Assembly: GCA_002104945.1 (NCBI GenBank)
Contig: MCFH01000103.1
Coordinates: 1-59,416 of the forward strand
Source of the DNA: Piromyces finnis
Lineage: Eukaryota > Neocallimastigomycota > Neocallimastigomycetes > Neocallimastigales > Neocallimastigaceae
Direction: 5' to 3'
Length of the DNA stretch: 59,416 nt
Numbering within the stretch: the stretch's first letter is position 1; the number at the start of each line of letters is the position of its first letter. Below, piece after piece: positions 20,927 to 32,059 of the stretch. A model generated the notes under the pieces. That model made no database searches. It saw only the letters and a program-made list of their open reading frames with translations, and was not told the origin of the DNA. Both the position numbers and the translations under genes were made by a program.

Positions 20927-23077
20927 ATGAAAAATACAGGTAAGTCGCCTAACCCTCGAGGTGTCCATAAATTGGACACAAAAACATCATTCGTAAGGGA
21001 CGGGACCCGTCCTGACGCGGCGAGCGCGGATGGCATGGATGGTGTAGAGGGAATGTCACGGGTTCGAACCCCGGTGCTTCTCGAAAGCACTGAGGTCGAA
21101 TCTAATCAGAATTTACAGGTTCAACAGGGGGATTCTATGCCCGCCCCTGTTGATCCTTCTTTCTTTTTTACTAATAATAGTGAGGTAAACCCAATGCAGC
21201 ACATTGAAGTTCTTCTTAATAGATATGTTTCGGAAATATCTAGCCAGTTTGCTAGTATGGGAAACCGTCTGGGTGCTATGGAAGAACAACTTCGGGGTAT
21301 TGAGGTTTACAAGAGCGAGATAAACGATGCTCTTCAGCAAAAATTTGTTGAAGTGGATCAAAGGTTGGAAGCAAATGAGTCAGCTAGCCAAGTTAGCTTG
21401 GAAGAGCTGCATGCTGTGGAAAATGCCTTTACTGCAGAACATGAGGAAAGGTTACAAGACCACCAGCAAGTGCTAAACAACCAAGAAACGTTGTACCGCC
21501 AATCTAGTGCCTTTGTCTCTTATAAAAAAGAGCTTGAAGAAGAGATGGCCAGATTGAGGGAACAACGAAACGCTCTAGAAGAAAGAGAAAAATTGTTCGA
21601 GGCTAAAGTCGAAGCCATGAACAGAAGAGCTGAAGCCAGAGCTCATGAAAGAACATCCTATCAAACCGGTGGTATGGGTAATCCTCATGGTGCTGGAACT
21701 AGTAGTAGCACCAACCCTACGGAATACTCCGAGGATGGGGACGTGAAGATGTTCGACTGGCGAGTACATAGGTATGAAGAAAAAGTGCCTATGTTTGATA
21801 ATAATGGGATAGACTTAGAGGGTTTTCAAGAGAAATGCTTACGTCATTTCAAACGTTACCCATATGACTATGGTAACGACGAAAAGGCAAAGGTTAGCTT
21901 CATTGAAGATCATCTAGGTGGGAAAGTATTGAGATGGTATAGACTCAGAGAGAGGATGTTGCAGCGTAGGAATCCTGATGCTGAAAGACTATTCCTCCAC
22001 CTTCAAGATAAGTTTCCACCAGAGTCTCCCCATGAACTCTGCAAGTCAAAGTTGCTTAAGCTCACACATGAGTGGGGAAAAGCATACGATTACTTGGAAG
22101 AGTTCAATGAATTGACGGAAACACTTGGGCTCCCTGAAAATGTTAGGAGACAGGTGTTAATACAACAGGTCAGGCCTTCTGTCAGGGAAGCGTTCTATGA
22201 TATCCCTGAACAGGAACGTACGCTGGAAACATTAAGTGAAGTCTTGTTAAAGTGCGATGATCACCAAGCAGTCTTCCGTAATGAAACCATAGAAAAGTAC
22301 GACAAAAGAGACCGCCAGACCACTATTATGGCCTTGTTGGACATTACAGACCCATGTAGACCATCTAGATGGGCTGAGTTGAAGCAGAAGAACAACAAGC
22401 CAAATAATAAGCCTAAAGTTGAGCAGACCAACACTCAGGCTTACGCAAAAAACAATAACGGTACTAAAGAACGTCGTGAATCCTTAAATAAGTCAAGCTT
22501 TAGAAGAAGTTCTAGCTTCCAACCAAGGCAAGGACCTTCTAGTATGGGAAATAACCCATTACCTAAGGCTATGGCAAGTCAAACGACGGTCAATAACAGT
22601 TACTACAGTCAGAACCAACTAGTAGCTGAAATAAATGCAAGAAGCAACCCTCGAGATATAAAAAGGGTGGAAGTCTTGTATGATACTGGTTCCACTACAA
22701 ACCTCATTCACCCAAATTTGGCAAAGAAGCTCGGGTTAAAAGTAGTGGACAAACCAGCCATATTCAGAACTGTGAATGGAGATATCGAGTTAAAGCAGTT
22801 CTCAGATGACTTGCAGTTGAAGTTATGGTTAACTCCATCTGGCGAACAAGAAGCTAAACCATACTGCTTCAACACAAGTTGTCACCTATCCGACAACATG
22901 CCGGAGATGATCATTGTGGGACTGGGCTTCATGGATGAGCACTTTATCTACAGAGGTTATGATAAAGATGCACAAGTGAGGTACTTCGTAGTAGATAATG
23001 ATAAAGATAAAGGACATACCAACGGTTATGGTGTAAATGGTGGCGATATCTACTACTGTACTCAATTAAGTCCATAA
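20927..23077 (+). CDS. Gag-protease of F
   Basis: The first ATG is at 20927; the frame extends upstream only through a TTG at 20900. An N-terminal segment of unusual composition (20960-21090) is followed by a long coiled coil rich in Glu, Gln, Arg and Leu (about 21270-21660), a capsid-like region (about 21750-22300, with RWYRLRE and QVRPSVRE), a basic Asn/Ser-rich stretch, and an aspartic protease with YDTGS (22682-22693) and the flap-side IIVGLG motif. No CCHC zinc knuckle is present. The frame stops at TAA 23075-23077. The pol frame overlaps its end from 23011 and is minus one relative to it, so Pol may be made by ribosomal frameshifting. Assigned by motif order; the coiled coil suggests a self-assembling particle protein. 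Confidence 0.85.
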   Translation: MKNTGKSPNPRGVHKLDTKTSFVRDGTRPDAASADGMDGVEGMSRVRTPVLLESTEVESNQNLQVQQGDSMPAPVDPSFFFTNNSEVNPMQHIEVLLNRYVSEISSQFASMGNRLGAMEEQLRGIEVYKSEINDALQQKFVEVDQRLEANESASQVSLEELHAVENAFTAEHEERLQDHQQVLNNQETLYRQSSAFVSYKKELEEEMARLREQRNALEEREKLFEAKVEAMNRRAEARAHERTSYQTGGMGNPHGAGTSSSTNPTEYSEDGDVKMFDWRVHRYEEKVPMFDNNGIDLEGFQEKCLRHFKRYPYDYGNDEKAKVSFIEDHLGGKVLRWYRLRERMLQRRNPDAERLFLHLQDKFPPESPHELCKSKLLKLTHEWGKAYDYLEEFNELTETLGLPENVRRQVLIQQVRPSVREAFYDIPEQERTLETLSEVLLKCDDHQAVFRNETIEKYDKRDRQTTIMALLDITDPCRPSRWAELKQKNNKPNNKPKVEQTNTQAYAKNNNGTKERRESLNKSSFRRSSSFQPRQGPSSMGNNPLPKAMASQTTVNNSYYSQNQLVAEINARSNPRDIKRVEVLYDTGSTTNLIHPNLAKKLGLKVVDKPAIFRTVNGDIELKQFSDDLQLKLWLTPSGEQEAKPYCFNTSCHLSDNMPEMIIVGLGFMDEHFIYRGYDKDAQVRYFVVDNDKDKGHTNGYGVNGGDIYYCTQLSP

Positions 23078-25928
23078 CTACAGTTACTAATGCAAAAGCA
23101 AGAAGGCCTCTGGTAACTGTAACTGCGGAAAACATAGAAGCCGAAATCGTGGGTAATGGTAGCCACAAGGCTACAAAGGAAACCAGAAACGGAAGTTCCG
23201 GAGGGTTGGCATCGAGTTCCAACTTAGAGAAAAATCCCGTTTCAGTAGGGTTGGTACAGAGTGTTGACTTAGAGAAAAAATGTGATTCCGGAGGGTTGAC
23301 ATTTGAATCCAACTTAGAGAAAACTTGTGTTTCAGTAGGGTTGGTACAAGAGTCGAACTTAGAGAAAAATCACATTTACGTAGGGTTGGTACAGGAAGAA
23401 AACTTAAACGAAAATCAACCCACACCTGAAGAAATCGTGGAGAAGTACTACCACAATTTCAAAGAAGCATTTAATGAAGAGATAGCTAACCAGCTACCAG
23501 AACACCGTCCTTACGACTGTAAGATCGATCTGGAGCCGGATGCTAGTCTCCATAAAGGGCCTATATATCCCTTCAATCCAGAAGAGGAAAAAGCATTGAA
23601 GGAATATATAGAGGAAAACCTGGCAAAGGGCTTCATCAGGAAGTCAGAGAGTCCTGCAGGTTATCCTGTGTTATTCGTGCCCAAAAAGAGTGGTGAAAGA
23701 CGATTATGTACTGATTATAGGCGTCTTAATAAGGTAACAGTGCGTAACTCCTTCCCCTTACCACTCATCAGTCAAGTGTTCGAGGCTATGAAAGGCGCGA
23801 CTATCTTCTCCAAGTTGGATTTGAAGTCTGCCTACAACCTCGTGCGTATTCGTGAAGGTGACGAATACAAGACGGCATTCTCAACCAAGTTTGGGCATTA
23901 TGAATATCTAGTGATGCCATTTGGGTTGACTAATGCTCCTGCCACGTTCCAAGGGTTCATTAATACGGTGCTGGCAGAAGAAATCAATGACTGCTGTCAA
24001 GTGTACTTGGATGATATCATCATCTACTCCAAGTCACTTGAAGAGCATGTAGGGCATGTAAAAAGAGTCCTACAAAAGCTAATAGATAATCGTCTAGTAG
24101 CTAAATTAGCGAAGTGTGAGTTCCACAAGGAAGAACTTGCATTCCTGGGTCATGTAGTTGGAAAATATGGTATTAAAACCGACCCAGAGAAGTTAAAAGC
24201 TGTAGCAAGTTGGCCACAACCAACCAATATCAAAGAACTACAGTCATTCCTCGGATTCTGCAACTATTATAGGAAGTTTATAAAGGACTTCTCTAAGATA
24301 GCAAGGCCGTTATATGCTATGACGTCCAAAAAGGTACAGTTCCTGTGGAATGAAGAACGCATCCAGGCGTTCGAGAAGTTAAAAGAAATGCTGTTGTCTC
24401 CACCAGTATTAGCATATCCTGACCATGACCGTCAGTTCATAGTGGAGTGCGACGCTAGTAACTACGCGGTGGGTGGTGTACTATCACAACTAGGCAATGA
24501 CAATGAACTACACCCTGTGTATTACTATTCCAAGAAGCTTACGAAAGCAGAAATCAACTACTCCATCACGGAAAAGGAGTTATTGGCTATTAGGAATGCT
24601 TTCATCGAGTGGCGACACCTGTTGATGGGTGCGAAACATAAGGTCCTAGTATATAGTGACCATAGGAATCTCCTGTTCGCCACAAAACCACAGTTGTTGA
24701 CAGCAAGACAGGCAAGATGGCAAGAGCTGTTTGCTGCCTACAACTTCGAAATAATATATCGGCCAGGGAAAATGAATGGTAGAGCCGATATCCTATCAAG
24801 AATGGTATCTCCAGAACAGGTACAACTGGAGATGGAAAAAGCTAGCCTCCTTCGACCTGAACAGGTAAAAGAATTTCCACCCGTGGAAGAAGAGTGCTAT
24901 GCGGTGTTAGAAGTAAGCTTCGTGGGAGAATTGAAACAAGCTTACAACACGGATGAGCTTGCTAGGGAAATTAGAGATGGTCTTGACGCAAAAAGAGGCC
25001 ACAAGCTCATCAAAAAGAAGTGGTTGATGGTTAATGGGTTGATTGTTAGAAAGGATGCACCAGAACGTACATATGTACCAAAGGTGTTAAGGGAAACAAT
25101 CATAAAACTTAACCATGATAGTGAAACAGCGGGTCACTTAGGAAAGGATAAGACTTACGACCTGATAGCCAGAAACTATTACTGGCCAAAAATGAAGGAT
25201 GACATTGCGGGTTACATTAAAGCTTGTACCATATGTTGTACCCAAAAGGACAACAGACACAAGCCGTACGGTAGCGCTGCTAGGGTAAAAGTTGCAGACT
25301 TACCTTGGCAAGAAGTAGAAATTGACTTCCTGACGGACCTACCTATTAAGGAACGTAGAAAACCAGGTAGTAGTCCCTCAGAACCCCCAGAAGTCACTAG
25401 AAGAGGTTGTATCATGGTTTGTAGCGATAAGTTAACCAAAATGATACACTTAGTGGGATTTAGGAGTATGCCTACTGCTAGAGAAACAGCCTTAGCATAC
25501 TTACAACATGTATTCAAGTTACATGGTTGTCCCAAATCGGTTACTACGGATCGTGGTGTCCAGTTCACTAGTAAGTTGTGGAAGGACATTATGGGGTTCT
25601 TTGGCGTAGAAGTAAACCTTGCTACTACTGGCCATCATGAAACAGTTGGTCAGGTAGAACGTAACAACTCCTACGTAAGTATGTACCTTAGGTGCTTTGT
25701 GAAGACCTTTGATGACGACGAATGGTTGAAGTACTTGTACTTAGCTGAGTTCTGTTATAATAATGCAGTGCACAGTTCTACTAAGCAGTCCCCATTCCTA
25801 GCCTTGTATAACTACCAGGTACATATGAATCCTCAAGATTCAGAACTTGTCCACTCCCTTGGCGAAGCTCCTGTATTAGATAGCTTCGCTCACAACTTAG
25901 GTAACTTAAAGCACATGCTGGACATATC
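23011..25928 (+). pseudogene. Pol of F, 5' part (RT, RNase H, integrase), cut by A1
   Basis: The frame is open from 23011 and has no clear ATG near its start; it overlaps the end of gag-pro by 67 nt in the minus-one frame. It contains a 5 x 15-residue repeat (23200-23424), RT with LPEHRPYDC entry motif and YLDD (24004-24015), RNase H (ECDAS, EKELL, SDHRN) and integrase with HHCC finger and DD35E core (EIDF, TDRG, VERNN). The reading frame enters the A1 LTR at 25929 and stops at 25941. Its continuation is at 32060-32552, in frame when one ATATC target copy is discounted. The split is the only defect seen. Confidence 0.88.
23200..23424 (+). repeat. five 45-bp tandem repeats encoding 15-residue units
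   Basis: Units follow the pattern (G/V)GL-x5-LEK-x4, starting GGLASSSNLEK, VGLVQSVDLEK, GGLTFESNLEK, VGLVQESNLEK and VGLVQEENLNE. They fill the linker before RT. Expansion in codon multiples suggests a tolerated or selected spacer. Confidence 0.9.
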
Positions 25929-26337
25929 TGTAAAGAACTAATGTTCAATAAATAAAAACACAAATATATAAAAAGGAAAATAATAAAAGCAAATAAAAAT
26001 TTTATTATTGAACACTTAACAAAATTATAACAGGTTAGTGTTTAATAATTTTATTTTTATTATAAAATTTCTTTGTTAATAAAAACTCGAATTCCAAATA
26101 ATTTTTTGAGAAATTTCACTCGTATTTATATAAATGTTTTTAAAAGTAAATTTATAAAAATTTTACAACTTAATTTTTTAAGCCAATCAGAAATTATCTT
26201 CTTTGGTAAAATTTCGTTATAAAATATTTTAATAATTAAAAAAAAGATATTAATGAGGTTTCGAACTCGAGTAGTTCAAACCAAGGTCTTAGTTACTAAC
26301 CACTAAGACAGGTTACTAATTTCTATGATTCGTTACA
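25929..26337 (-). repeat. 3' LTR of A1 (409 bp)
   Basis: It appears identical to the 5' LTR at 31646-32054. In element sense it starts at 26337 with TGTAACGAATC. A and B boxes lie at 26300-26310 and 26258-26266. Confidence 0.97.
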
Positions 26338-26372
26338 TGGTCCTCCTCCAGGATTCGGATACCAGACGAATC
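26338..26372 (-). promoter_or_regulatory. polypurine tract with upstream hairpin (A1)
   Basis: The A-type block, with the purine run touching the 3' LTR; see the A2 copy at 43196-43230. A 30-nt T-run (26439-26468) on the plus strand lies further toward the coding region. Confidence 0.8.
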
Positions 26373-26434
26373 AACTAAATTTATTTGTTACTTTATTATA
26401 AAAGAAATAATTGAAACGAGTGAATACATTTTGA

Positions 26435-26476
<42 letters not shown>

Positions 26477-26579
26477 TGAATATTAAATTATAAATATATT
26501 TTTTCATTTTCTATTTTCTATTTTCTATTCTCTTTTTCTCTTATCAATTACTAATTTTTTTTTAAATTAATAACTATTA

Positions 26580-29500
26580 CTAATGTGAATTATTAAAGTT
26601 TTTAATTAGTTCATCGCAGTTTAAATTACTTTCAGGTTCCCAAGATGCTTCTGAAAGCGGATAACCTTTCCATTTTATTAGATATTGAATCTTCCCATAA
26701 TGCTTTCTTTTATCAAGTATTTCTTCTACTTCGTATTCTTCTTCTTCATTTACTATTATAGGTGGAGGTGGATCTTTGATTCTTCCAAAACTATCTTCAT
26801 AATACGGTTCTAGGTTTGAAACATGAACAATTGGGTAAATCTTCAGCGATTTTGGTAATTCTAATTTATAAGTGAGATTAGAGATTTTACTAATTATCCT
26901 AAACGGGCCAAGTTTCCTAGGATTAAATTTTTTATTTCCTTTATGAATTATCAAGGAGCTATCCAACCATACTTTGTCACCAGTCTTGAATGTCGGAGGT
27001 TCTTGTCTATACTTGTCGGCATATTTCTTTTGAACTTGGATGGCCTTCTTTAAGTTTTCTTTTAGTTTCTCCATTAGGTCTTCAAAGTCTCTTGTAAACT
27101 CTTCAGCTCTTGGAACATTCGTTTGGTCAGGAATTACCGGAGAGTATTTTGGGTGATAACCATAATTTAGGAAGAATGGTGAGAATTTTGTTGAGTCTTG
27201 AACAGCATTATTGTAACTGAATTCTGCCAATGGAAGAAAGTTGATCCAGTTTGTTCCTTTATAATTAGAAAAGCATCTTAAATATTGTTCAACAACGGAG
27301 TTTACCCTCTCCGTTTGGCCATTGGATTGATGATGATATGGTGAAGAATATTTAACATTGACGTCCAAAGATTGACAAATAGATTTCCAAAATTTCGAAG
27401 TGAATTGCGCGCCTCTATCGGAAATAATTTCAGAGGGGAGACCGTGAATTTTGAAAATATAATTCAAAAAAGCAAAAGCAGTATCAGAAGCAGAAGGAAT
27501 ACCTTTAAAGGGAATGAGGTGGCACATTTTAGTAAGGCGGTCAACTACAACAAGAATAGTGTTAAATCCATCCGAAGGAGGGAGGTCAGTAATGAAATCC
27601 ATAGAAATAGAAGCCCAAGGATGGTCACTAATCTCAAGGGGTTGAAGTAAACCATATGGTTTATGACGAGAAGGCTTGGAGCGGCAACAAATCTCGCAAG
27701 ATCGGATATAATTCTTAACATCAATAGAAATGGATGGCCACCAAAAGTCACGAGAGATCAAAGAAATAGTTTTGCGGATACCAAAATGACCGGCAGAGGG
27801 GGAATCATGACAGAGTTTCAAAACGGAGGGACGGCATTTTAAAGGGACATAGATTCTACTATCAAAAAGAAGAAAACTATTACTAAGGGAGAATTTATTA
27901 CTTTGTGGATGTGGAGCTGGGAGATTCTTATTTTCAAGAAAATTGCAAATGTCAATGTAAAAAGAGTCGTTCACATATTCAGATAATATTTCATCATTAA
28001 GAGAAGAAATGGAACAAATCAAAGCGCAGAAATTCTCAGGGCGTAAAACCGAAAAAGGAGCATCAGAAGGAAGAGAGGAATCTATATAATCAGGTCTTCG
28101 TGAAAGCGCATCAGGTTTACCATTTGATGAACCAGAGCGGTAGAGAATTTTAAAGTTAAATTCGGAAAGGAAAAGGGCCCAACGAACGAGACGTTGTGAC
28201 ATTTTTTCCGGTTTCTTTTGATATAGTAAGTTTCGATGATCTGAATAAATAGTAAACGGGGTTAAAGCACCTTTGAGAAAATGTCGCCAAGTCTCAAGAG
28301 CATTAACAATAGCTAAAAGTTCTTTATCGTATATAGGATAGTTTCTTTCAGCGGAAGTAAGAGATCTTGAATAGAAAGCGACAGGATGGATCATTTTATC
28401 ATCAGGAGATTTTTGAGACAGAACTGCTCCTATAGCAAAGTTGCTAGAGTCGGTTTCAACAATAAAGGGAAGATCACGATTTGGGTGAGACAGGATGGGA
28501 GCAGATGAAATTAATGATTTAATGGTATTAAATGCATCAAGAGCTTCAGAGGAAAAATCAAATTTAACGTTTTTACGAAGTAGTCTGTGAAGGGGTTGTG
28601 CAACTTTGGCAAAATTAGGAATAAACCGACGATAGTAGTTGGCTAGGCCAATAAAAGATTGAACTTCCTTGACACTGGACGGAACTGGCCAATTAATAAT
28701 AGCAGAAACTTTATTGGGGTCCATATGTATACCTTCAGAGGATATCCGATGACCAAGGAAATCAATAGAGGAAACAAAGAATTCACACTTTTCAAGCTTA
28801 GCATAAAGACCAGCATTTCTTAAGCGATCCAGGACTTCGATAACGTGCTTAATGTGGGATTTATGGTTTTCAGAAAAAATAATTAAATCGTCAATATATG
28901 AATAAACAAAAATCCCTAGAATATTTTCCAGAACATCATTGATAAAATGCTGAAAAACAGCCGGGGCGTTTTTCAGTCCGAATGGCATTACCAGGTATTC
29001 AAAGTGGCCGAATTTGCAGGTGAAAGCTGTTTTATATTCATCACCCTTTTTGATTCGGACCAAATTATATGCTGATCGTAAATCCAATTTTGAGAAGATT
29101 TTCGCTTTACCAAGATGCTCTAGCATATCTTGAATCAGAGGTAGAGGATAGGAATCTCTAATGGTAATTTTGTTGAGTTCCCTATAATCTTGACAAAGAC
29201 GGAGTTCACCATTCTTTTTAGGAACGAAAAGTACAGGCGCACCAGCAGGAGATTTGGATTTCCTAATGAAACCCTTTTTGAGGTTTTCATCGATATAATC
29301 CTTCAAAACTCTTGTTTCTTCGTCTGTTAGTGGGTAGATTGGTCCATAAAATAGCTTGGCATTTTCGATTAGGTTTATTTGGCAATCATAAGGACGATGA
29401 GGTGGTAATTGATCAGCAGAAGATTCGCTAAAGACGTCCATATATGATTCTAATTCCTTCGGAAGTTTAGTAGTAGGATTTGAGTCTTTAAAAGAGTTTT

Positions 29501-30944
29501 TTGGTGAACAAGAATCAACTTTAGAAAGAGATATATTAGAAGCCATGACAGTACAAGTCTCTTGTGATAAAGGATCGTTAACAGATTCATTGTTAATTAA
29601 GACAGATTTAGAACGATTTTCTTTGGGATTACGAGAATGAGATAACTTAGAATTTGAAAAAGAAGATTTAGGTTTGTCAATAAAAATAGGCAAAGAAACG
29701 GAAGAAGAGTTATTGCAATCAGTAGAAAAAACAGAAGTTTCCTGATGGAATTCGGGAACATTCGAAGGGAGAGTCATACAATGATCCAAGCAATATGAAG
29801 AACCAAAGGATAATTTATTATTTTCAAAGTCAATACTTGGATTATGTTCCTTAAGCCAACGTAGACCTAGAATACAAGGATATACAGGTAGATCAGTAAC
29901 GTAAAAGACAGTACGGCATAGGTGATCCATGTAGCGAAGATTAAGAAGTGGAGTAACTCCGAACAGTTTTTGGCTACCACCAATACCGAATACGTTGGGT
30001 AAATCTTCTTCATAGTGGTAGGGAATATTGTGATCGTTGCAATAGTCGACATCTATTAGATTAAGTGTAGAACCGGAGTCTATAAGAATTTTTGTGTCTA
30101 GTTCAAACGATAATTTAAAATTTGAGGTTACCCTATCTTGTTGATTTTTCTTGGAATTGGTAGAATTATTTTGTAGAGAAACTAAAGATTCGAATGCTGA
30201 GTTTTTATTTCTTCTCTTATGACAATCTTTCAGTTGGTGTCCTGGAGATCCACAATAGACACATAAGTTTTCCTTACTTCTTCTTTCTTTTTCTTCCTTG
30301 GATAACGGACCAAAGTATCTTTTCTTCTTGGGATGTTCTTTTAGATTTGTGGAAGCCTTTCTGGAGCCATTGCTGGAATTAGAACTTGGTCCCTTAGTAT
30401 TTTTGTCAAAAAATAATCCCCTGGTAGCAAGTCTGGAGTCTATTCTAGCTGCAATAGTTTGGAGGGAAAACAAATCTCTTGGTCCTGGGAACATCTCTAA
30501 TATCTTCATTGCAACTTCTTGGTTGAGCCCAGCGATAAAAGCATCCATCTTAGCCTCTTCATTCCAGTTAGATTCATCAGAGTATTTGTTAAATTCAAGG
30601 ATGTATCCTCTGATGCCGCCCAAACGATGTTGCTTGAGAGTACGTAGCATTTGATTGGCTACGTAGACTGCATCATTGTTCCCGTAGAATGCCTTTAGTC
30701 TTTCCTTGAATGCTTGGTAGTTGGTCAGACATGGATCATGGTTGTCAATAAGCGTAGCGGCCCAATTTAATGCATTTCCATAAAGGCGAGAAATCAGGTA
30801 GATAACCTTGCTCTCTTCATCTTGATATCTTTCGGGATAAAGGAGAAAAACAAGTTCTATTTTAGCTAAGAAACCTTTGAGATATTTTCTGTCTCCTGCG
30901 AAACCGTCTTTTAGTGAGGCGTTATCAAATATTTGTCCTTCCAT
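26580..30944 (-). CDS. intact Gag-Pol polyprotein of A1 (1454 aa)
   Basis: ATG at 30942-30944, TAG at 26580-26582. The single polyprotein has Gag (1-225), CCHC knuckle (228-241), protease DSG (289-291), RT with YIDD (683-686), RNase H (D831, E875, D902), integrase finger (H1046, H1053, C1083, C1086), DD35E triad (D1116, D1176, E1212), GPF module (1346-1348) and chromodomain (about 1400-1452) with Y1404, W1425 and Y1428 at the aromatic-cage positions. No frameshift is needed, as in Tf1-type elements, where excess Gag is made by other means. All catalytic residues are present, so this copy can be expected to encode a working machinery. Confidence 0.96.
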   Translation of the reverse strand: MEGQIFDNASLKDGFAGDRKYLKGFLAKIELVFLLYPERYQDEESKVIYLISRLYGNALNWAATLIDNHDPCLTNYQAFKERLKAFYGNNDAVYVANQMLRTLKQHRLGGIRGYILEFNKYSDESNWNEEAKMDAFIAGLNQEVAMKILEMFPGPRDLFSLQTIAARIDSRLATRGLFFDKNTKGPSSNSSNGSRKASTNLKEHPKKKRYFGPLSKEEKERRSKENLCVYCGSPGHQLKDCHKRRNKNSAFESLVSLQNNSTNSKKNQQDRVTSNFKLSFELDTKILIDSGSTLNLIDVDYCNDHNIPYHYEEDLPNVFGIGGSQKLFGVTPLLNLRYMDHLCRTVFYVTDLPVYPCILGLRWLKEHNPSIDFENNKLSFGSSYCLDHCMTLPSNVPEFHQETSVFSTDCNNSSSVSLPIFIDKPKSSFSNSKLSHSRNPKENRSKSVLINNESVNDPLSQETCTVMASNISLSKVDSCSPKNSFKDSNPTTKLPKELESYMDVFSESSADQLPPHRPYDCQINLIENAKLFYGPIYPLTDEETRVLKDYIDENLKKGFIRKSKSPAGAPVLFVPKKNGELRLCQDYRELNKITIRDSYPLPLIQDMLEHLGKAKIFSKLDLRSAYNLVRIKKGDEYKTAFTCKFGHFEYLVMPFGLKNAPAVFQHFINDVLENILGIFVYSYIDDLIIFSENHKSHIKHVIEVLDRLRNAGLYAKLEKCEFFVSSIDFLGHRISSEGIHMDPNKVSAIINWPVPSSVKEVQSFIGLANYYRRFIPNFAKVAQPLHRLLRKNVKFDFSSEALDAFNTIKSLISSAPILSHPNRDLPFIVETDSSNFAIGAVLSQKSPDDKMIHPVAFYSRSLTSAERNYPIYDKELLAIVNALETWRHFLKGALTPFTIYSDHRNLLYQKKPEKMSQRLVRWALFLSEFNFKILYRSGSSNGKPDALSRRPDYIDSSLPSDAPFSVLRPENFCALICSISSLNDEILSEYVNDSFYIDICNFLENKNLPAPHPQSNKFSLSNSFLLFDSRIYVPLKCRPSVLKLCHDSPSAGHFGIRKTISLISRDFWWPSISIDVKNYIRSCEICCRSKPSRHKPYGLLQPLEISDHPWASISMDFITDLPPSDGFNTILVVVDRLTKMCHLIPFKGIPSASDTAFAFLNYIFKIHGLPSEIISDRGAQFTSKFWKSICQSLDVNVKYSSPYHHQSNGQTERVNSVVEQYLRCFSNYKGTNWINFLPLAEFSYNNAVQDSTKFSPFFLNYGYHPKYSPVIPDQTNVPRAEEFTRDFEDLMEKLKENLKKAIQVQKKYADKYRQEPPTFKTGDKVWLDSSLIIHKGNKKFNPRKLGPFRIISKISNLTYKLELPKSLKIYPIVHVSNLEPYYEDSFGRIKDPPPPIIVNEEEEYEVEEILDKRKHYGKIQYLIKWKGYPLSEASWEPESNLNCDELIKNFNNSH

Positions 30945-31645
30945 TAAAATTAAAAAAATATAATTGTTTGAAAATAAAAATTATGTAAATAAGATAAAGT
31001 TATGTTTGAAGAAATTAAGAAAGAAAAAAAAATTAAATCTTTATTATTATTTATTGATTAAAATATTTTAAATATAGACAAAGAGTCAAATTAAATAGTA
31101 TTGGACCATCAAATATTTAATTTTATTAGTATTCAATACTAGGTCCCTTGTAGCTCTTTGTTGATAACGTAGATATTATCAATTGTTAATATTGGAAATG
31201 AAAATTTTCAATAAAAGGAATTAACGGTATTAGTTTCTTTATTGTCACTTACTTAATTAAGCGGAAAGAAAAAAAATAGGTTTAATTCCCCGATTATTAA
31301 TAATATCTAAACAACAAAGTATTACGTATAGGTGTCCAACTATCCACGCTAAGGGAGGTATTGAATCCTAACTTCTTTGTTATTTTAATATTTTTTCAAA
31401 AATAATAAATAAAATTTAATTTTATTTATTAAAAGTAGAAAACGTTTTATTAGAAAATGAATTTTTTCTTTATTATTAAATTAAGCGTCCTGGCGCTCCC
31501 CTTATAATAACTGTGGGTTTTACTTTTGTTTTCAGTACCCTTATTGTTAAAATAAGCTTCACTGACTTACTTAATTTTTTAATAAATTAAAAATTCTTCC
31601 TTTTTTAAACACTAAGGTGTTATTATATATTTTAGGAGTTTTTAT
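30945..31645 (-). other. 5' leader of A1 (701 nt)
   Basis: A long untranslated leader between PBS and gag without a credible open frame; it matches 37923-38623. Such leaders usually hold packaging signals, but none can be pointed to here. Confidence 0.7.
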
Positions 31646-31646
31646 T
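31636..31646 (-). promoter_or_regulatory. self-priming primer-binding site of A1
   Basis: In element sense AATAAAAACTC spans the LTR end and is complementary to GAGTTTTTATT inside the same LTR (plus-strand 31795-31805). Confidence 0.65.
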
Positions 31647-32054
31647 GTAAAGAACTAATGTTCAATAAATAAAAACACAAATATATAAAAAGGAAAATAA
31701 TAAAAGCAAATAAAAATTTTATTATTGAACACTTAACAAAATTATAACAGGTTAGTGTTTAATAATTTTATTTTTATTATAAAATTTCTTTGTTAATAAA
31801 AACTCGAATTCCAAATAATTTTTTGAGAAATTTCACTCGTATTTATATAAATGTTTTTAAAAGTAAATTTATAAAAATTTTACAACTTAATTTTTTAAGC
31901 CAATCAGAAATTATCTTCTTTGGTAAAATTTCGTTATAAAATATTTTAATAATTAAAAAAAAGATATTAATGAGGTTTCGAACTCGAGTAGTTCAAACCA
32001 AGGTCTTAGTTACTAACCACTAAGACAGGTTACTAATTTCTATGATTCGTTACA
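31646..32054 (-). repeat. 5' LTR of A1 (409 bp)
   Basis: TGTAACG (at 32054) to TTCTTTACA (at 31646) in element sense. It looks the same as the 3' LTR. A box 32017-32027 and B box 31975-31983. Confidence 0.97.
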
Positions 32055-32059
32055 ATATC

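Larger units (their letters stand above)
25929..32054 (-). mobile_element. complete A-family element A1
   Basis: It is 6126 bp with two seemingly identical 409-bp LTRs, an intact 1454-residue Gag-Pol, and the target duplication ATATC (25924-25928 and 32055-32059) in the pol gene of F. It has the same length as A2, including a 30-nt homopolymer, and its protein differs from A2 at one visible residue (Ser versus Asn at 1028). Very recent and potentially active. Confidence 0.97.

Noticed and set aside
20940-21118. Possible intron in F gag (CAG/GTAAGT donor, CTAAT, TTACAG acceptor)
   Set aside because: The length is 179 nt, so removal shifts the frame and meets a stop within a few codons; the unspliced frame is open and gives a sensible Gag.
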